Below are positions 60,715 to 64,000 of a stretch of 64,000 bases of DNA, piece by piece. The notes under the pieces were generated by a model. That model worked only from the letters and a program-made list of their open reading frames with translations. It was not told the origin of the DNA and made no database searches. Numbering within the stretch: position 1 is the first letter of the stretch; every line of letters starts with the position of its first letter. The stretch spans positions 62,001-126,000 of the forward strand of contig NZ_BMUI01000008.1 in NCBI RefSeq assembly GCF_014650115.1. The letters run 5' to 3'. The DNA is from Streptomyces olivaceoviridis (lineage in GTDB: Bacteria; Actinomycetota; Actinomycetes; Streptomycetales; Streptomycetaceae). The position numbers and the translations under genes were made by a program.

Positions 60715-61971
60715 TCAGGGGCAGCCGGTGTCGGCGAGGGTGAAGTAGCCCGGGGGTGACTCCTTCAGCGTGTGGGTGACGAACGTGTTGTAGAGGCCCA
60801 TGTTCTGCTGGGAGCCCTTGGCGTAGGTGTAGCCGCCGCTGGTGGTGGCCCGTCCGGCCTGCACCTGGGCGTAGTTGCTCGCCGTCCAGCAGGCGGCGGT
60901 GCCGCCGCCCGGGTCCGGGTCCGGGCTGCCCGGGTCGCTGGTGTCCAGGCCGAAGAACCGGGCGATCCAGCGGCTGGAGCAGATCGAGTCGAGGAAGTAC
61001 GGGGCTGCGGTGCTTCCGCACTGTTCGCTGCCGGTGCCCGGGTCGACCGGGGTGCCGTGCCCGATGCCCGGGACCCGGTCGACCTCGACGGCGACCGTGC
61101 CGTCGGCGGCCAGGTACTGGTCCTGCCGGGTGGCGTCCGGCCCGATCGTCGTCGTGCGCGTGGGCGTCTGGGACAGGCCGTGCAGGGCCGTCCACTGGTC
61201 GCGCAGCTCGGTGGCGTTGCGCGGTACGACGGTGGTGTCCTGGTCGCCGTACCAGATGGCCGTGCGCGGCCACGGCCCGCCGTACGACGGGTAGGCGTCC
61301 CGCACGCGCTGGGCCCACGCGGCCGGGCTCAGGTCGACGCCGGGGTTCATGCAGGTGTAGGGGCTGTTGTCCTTGGTGCAGTCGTAGGGCAGGCCGGCCA
61401 CGACCGCGCCCGCCGAGAACACGTCGGGGTAGGCGGCGAGCATGACCGCGGTCATCGCGCCGCCGGCGGACAGGCCGGTGACGTAGACGCGCTGCGGGTC
61501 GGCGCCGTAGGCGGTGACGGCGTTGCTCACCATCTGCCGGACCGACAGGGCCTCGCCCTGGCCGCGCCGGTTGTCGCCGGTCTGGAACCAGTTGAAGCAC
61601 TTGCTCGCGTTGTTGGCGGTGCCGGTCTCGGCGAGCACGAGCAGGAAGCCGTCGCGGTCGGCGAGTTGCGGCAGCCCGGAGTTGTCGGCGTAGACCTGGG
61701 CGCTCTGCGTGCAGCCGTGCAGGGCCACGACCACCGGCGGATGGGCCGGCAGGGTGGCGGGCCGGTACACGTACATGGTGAGGGCGCCCGGGTTGGAGCC
61801 GAAGTCGCTCACCCGGGTGAGCGTGACGGCGGCGTGCGCCTGGGGCGCGGGGCCGACGAGCGCGGTGCCGAGGACGACGGCGAGGACGGCGAGAAGGCGG
61901 GGCAGGAGGCGGGACAGCAGGCGGGCCCGTGGTGGCGCTCCGGGTGCCCGGCTGAACGGGGACAGTGGCAT
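60715..61971 (-). CDS. Secreted PHB-depolymerase family esterase with C-terminal binding domain
   Basis: A 418-residue exported esterase of the Esterase_PHB family. Signal peptide residues 15-48. VALHGCTQSAQVYADNSGL gives the oxyanion Cys-Thr-Gln, VTGLSAGGAMTAVML the nucleophile, and WYGDQDTTV and GIGHGTPVD the Asp and His. A Pro/Gly linker leads to a 60-residue module (CWTASNYAQVQAGRATTSGG to the end) that resembles substrate-binding domains of extracellular PHB depolymerases. It may hydrolyse poly-3-hydroxybutyrate or plant-wall esters. ATG 61971 has AAGGAG upstream. Confidence 0.85.
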   Translation of the reverse strand: MPLSPFSRAPGAPPRARLLSRLLPRLLAVLAVVLGTALVGPAPQAHAAVTLTRVSDFGSNPGALTMYVYRPATLPAHPPVVVALHGCTQSAQVYADNSGLPQLADRDGFLLVLAETGTANNASKCFNWFQTGDNRRGQGEALSVRQMVSNAVTAYGADPQRVYVTGLSAGGAMTAVMLAAYPDVFSAGAVVAGLPYDCTKDNSPYTCMNPGVDLSPAAWAQRVRDAYPSYGGPWPRTAIWYGDQDTTVVPRNATELRDQWTALHGLSQTPTRTTTIGPDATRQDQYLAADGTVAVEVDRVPGIGHGTPVDPGTGSEQCGSTAAPYFLDSICSSRWIARFFGLDTSDPGSPDPDPGGGTAACWTASNYAQVQAGRATTSGGYTYAKGSQQNMGLYNTFVTHTLKESPPGYFTLADTGCP

Positions 61972-62245
61972 GGCGGCTCCTTCGGTGGACACACGGGTCC
62001 CGGCCGCTCCCGCGCGGGGCGGCGCCTTGCGCGCCTGGCGTGCCGAGCGCGGCGGAACCAGCCGGGAGTGCCGGAACCATAGGTTCAGGTGTGTCCGGGG
62101 ACCATGGCGCGGCGCACCACAGCGGTGGGGTCGTCCGTCGGCATCGGACGGATTGCGGAGCGCGGTGCGGTCTGCTAGGCCGACGTCGTCCCGCACCACC
62201 CCACGTGCACCACCCCATGTGCGTCACTTCGCCTGCATCGTTGAG

Positions 62246-62287
62246 CCGACCGCACTCCGCCGACCGCACTCCGCCGGCCGCACTCCG
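62246..62287. repeat. 14-bp tandem repeat (CCGACCGCACTCCG x3)
   Basis: Three units, the last with one change, in the 376-bp gap 61972-62347 between the esterase start and the universal stress protein stop. No gene or other feature was seen there apart from the esterase promoter region near its start. Confidence 0.88.
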
Positions 62288-62347
62288 CCGCACCTCACCC
62301 GGCGGCCGAACTCCTCGGCCGCACTCCCCTGTCGTCGCTCCTCGGCC

Positions 62348-63250
62348 TCACTCCTGTGGTGGCGTCGGCGGCACCACCGCGATCGGGCTCGCCGCGTGCA
62401 GCAGGACGGCCTGGGTGACCGAACCCATCATGCGGGCCGGGGCGAGCAGCCCCCGCCGGTGCCGGCCGACGACGACCAGGTCGGCGTCCTTCGAGGCGGC
62501 GACGAGGTGGCCGGCCGCGTCGCCCGGCAGTGCCTCGGCGTCGGCGCGGACCTCGGGGTGCCGCTCGCGGTGCGGGGCGAGGAAGCCCTCGGCGAGGGCG
62601 CGGGTCTCGTTCGCCACGGCGTCCTGGTCGATCGGGGGCGGCACCAGCTGGCCGGGCGCCGACCAGGTCTGCACCGGCCACGGGTAGGCGGCGATCACCT
62701 GGAGCCGGGCGTCGCGCAGGGCCGCCTCGGCGAACGCGAAGGCGAGGACGGACTCGTCGGGACTGTCGACGTGCAGGCCGACGACGACCCGCGCCCCGGG
62801 CTCGGCCGGCCCCTCCCCGTGCACCTCCCGGCCCGGCCGGGGTACGACGACCACCGGGCACTCGGCGTCCCGGGCGGCGGCGAGGCCGTTGGAGCCGAGG
62901 AGCAGGCCGGCGAAGCCGCCGCGGCCCCGGGAGCCGAGCACCAACAGCTGGGCGTCGCTGCCCAGTTCGGGCAGGACGGCACCCGGTACGCCCTCCACGG
63001 CGAGGTACTCCACGGCCGGTGGCCCTGCGTGGTCCGCGAGCCGGCCGCGCACCTCGTCGAGCACCGGATCGCCCTCCGCCTCGGGCGGCCCGGCGACCAG
63101 CACGTCGGCCTGACCCCAGGCGGCGTACTGCCGTACGTGCACCACGCGCAGCGGTGCCGCACGGCGGCGGGCGGCGTCCAGGGCCCAGTCCAGGGCGCGC
63201 AGACTGTCCGCGGAACCGTCGACCGCGGCGATGACCGGCGCAGTGTTCAT
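62348..63250 (-). CDS. Tandem universal stress protein
   Basis: A 300-residue cytoplasmic protein of two UspA domains. ATP-binding G-x2-G-x9-G(S/N) loops are present in both: LGSRGRGGFAGLLLGSNG (near residue 104) and VGRHRRGLLAPARMMGSVTQ (near 262). Such proteins bind ATP and rise in stasis, hypoxia or envelope stress. ATG 63250 has GGAGG ten bases upstream. No regulator gene adjoins. Confidence 0.92.
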   Translation of the reverse strand: MNTAPVIAAVDGSADSLRALDWALDAARRRAAPLRVVHVRQYAAWGQADVLVAGPPEAEGDPVLDEVRGRLADHAGPPAVEYLAVEGVPGAVLPELGSDAQLLVLGSRGRGGFAGLLLGSNGLAAARDAECPVVVVPRPGREVHGEGPAEPGARVVVGLHVDSPDESVLAFAFAEAALRDARLQVIAAYPWPVQTWSAPGQLVPPPIDQDAVANETRALAEGFLAPHRERHPEVRADAEALPGDAAGHLVAASKDADLVVVGRHRRGLLAPARMMGSVTQAVLLHAASPIAVVPPTPPQE

Positions 63251-63367
63251 CCTTGCCCCACCTCCGGAACACGACCTTCCCCTTGCTGGAACCAGCCTGG
63301 CTCAGGCCCGGCCCCGGCAGGGCTCTGCCGGTCGCGTGTCCGGAAATCCGGCCGGAACACCCCCGGT

Positions 63368-63610
63368 TCAGGTGAGGTCGAACTCGCCCTCCCGCGCGCC
63401 GGAGACGAAGGCGCCCCATTCCGCGGGCGTGAAGATCAGGGAAGGGCTCTCCGGCCGGCCGCTGTTGCGCATCGCGATGAAGCCCTCGACAAAGGCGATC
63501 TGGACATCGCCCAGACCGCGGCTGCTGGACTGCCACTCGGCCTTGCTCAGGTCCAGCTCCGGCTTGTCCCAGCCCGCGAGCGGCGGCTGCTGGATGGTGC
63601 TCTCGGCCAC
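63368..63610 (-). CDS. DUF397 protein
   Basis: An 80-residue protein with the DUF397 core (ELDLSKAEWQSSSRGLGDVQ, then IAFVEGFIAMRNSGRPE and LIFTPAEWGAFVSGAREGEF). In Streptomyces these partner XRE regulators of the WhiJ type; no XRE gene adjoins, so it is an orphan here. GTG 63610 has GGAGG upstream. Confidence 0.92.
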   Translation of the reverse strand: MAESTIQQPPLAGWDKPELDLSKAEWQSSSRGLGDVQIAFVEGFIAMRNSGRPESPSLIFTPAEWGAFVSGAREGEFDLT

Positions 63611-63726
63611 GTCCCTGCTCCTCCCGGTTCGTCGTCCGCGGGTCAGCCTAGCGACCGGTCGCTACGGCGGACAGGGCACGCGGGGAGAACCCTCCGGCGG
63701 GCCGGCCGGTCGCTCCGGCGGGACCG

Positions 63727-64000
63727 TCAGGAGTCGGGGGGCTCGGCGCCCACGAGCCACATCGAGAAGAACTGGGAGCCGCCGCCGTACGCGTGCCCGA
63801 GCACCCTGCGGGCGCCGTCCACCTGGTGTTCTCCGGCCTGGCCGCGCACCTGGAGGGCGGCCTCGGCGAAGCGGATCATGCCGGAGGCGCCGATGGGGTT
63901 GGTGGAGAGCACACCGCCCGACATGTTGACGGGCAGGTCCCCGTCGAGCTCGGTCACGCCGGACTCGGTGAGCTTCCAGCCCTCGCCCTCCGCGGCGAAG
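63727..64000 (-). CDS. Thiolase / acetyl-CoA acetyltransferase C-terminus (partial)
   Basis: The last 90 residues of a thiolase-fold protein; the rest lies beyond the window. NMSGGVLSTNPIGASGMIRF holds the conserved GGxxxxxHP-like loop in its Asn-Pro form, and GHAYGGGSQFFSMWLVG is the C-terminal active-site loop of the lipid-transfer/SCP-x type. It joins or splits acyl-CoA units in lipid metabolism. Confidence 0.85.
   Translation of the reverse strand, partial: FAAEGEGWKLTESGVTELDGDLPVNMSGGVLSTNPIGASGMIRFAEAALQVRGQAGEHQVDGARRVLGHAYGGGSQFFSMWLVGAEPPDS

Overview
The window is high-GC actinobacterial chromosome and almost certainly Streptomyces. It carries a melC tyrosinase operon, a two-repeat cell-wall-anchored chaplin, an SsgA-like sporulation protein, a DUF397 protein, an NsdA-type TPR regulator, DasR-like operators, and one in-frame TTA (bldA) codon. 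I count about 60 protein genes. No rRNA, tRNA, CRISPR array, transposase, integrase or prophage gene was seen, and there is no polyketide, NRPS or terpene core gene. It reads as ordinary chromosome in which transporters, regulators, secreted hydrolases and stress genes alternate, with few operons longer than two genes.

Layout. 1-6.7 kb: secreted-type lipase (cut by the window edge), FAD monooxygenase, melC1-melC2, RNase H, VOC proteins and a phosphotransferase. 6.8-9.6 kb: stress module with a PopR/ClgR-like regulator, a SigB-family sigma factor with two candidate SigB-type promoters, and a RsbW-like ATPase. 10-14.6 kb: SnoaL protein, aldo/keto reductase with divergent LysR, DinB protein, adenosine deaminase and VOC. 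14.6-15.3 kb: gene-free block with decayed 91-bp repeats. 15.3-20.1 kb: BlaI/M56 pair, aldo/keto reductase, GH19 chitinase with two dre-like sites, aldehyde dehydrogenase. 20.3-26 kb: frameshifted ECF sigma gene with its YCII partner, then a sulfur-scavenging group (DszC/SfnC-like monooxygenase, SsuD, SsuE) with a short conserved leader peptide. 26-30 kb: SDR/DUF2867 protein, photolyase and SPW membrane protein. 30-38 kb: amino acid permease, ROK repressor and exo-beta-D-glucosaminidase linked by matching operators, then a large secreted protein. 38-51 kb: small stress and transport genes, a frameshifted MerR beside an MFS pump, chaplin, tripeptidyl peptidase, asparagine synthetase, a hydrolase fragment, a baeRF protein and a Gfo/Idh oxidoreductase. 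51-56 kb: development module (SsgA-like, TTA-containing SpoIIE phosphatase, NsdA-like regulator, kinase-like protein). 56-64 kb: peptidoglycan amidase, two secreted esterases, universal stress protein, DUF397 protein and the end of a thiolase.

Two themes join distant genes. The first is amino-sugar polymer use: the chitinase has tandem dre-like sites, the amidase has another, and an exo-glucosaminidase sits behind a ROK repressor. The second is structural. Four intergenic regions hold tandem arrays with the same 8-bp period but unrelated sequences, and further short arrays of 4, 5, 6, 10, 14 and 91 bp lie almost entirely between genes. Three genes are broken (ECF sigma, MerR, alpha/beta hydrolase). 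Two of the breaks are simple frameshifts that could also be sequencing errors.
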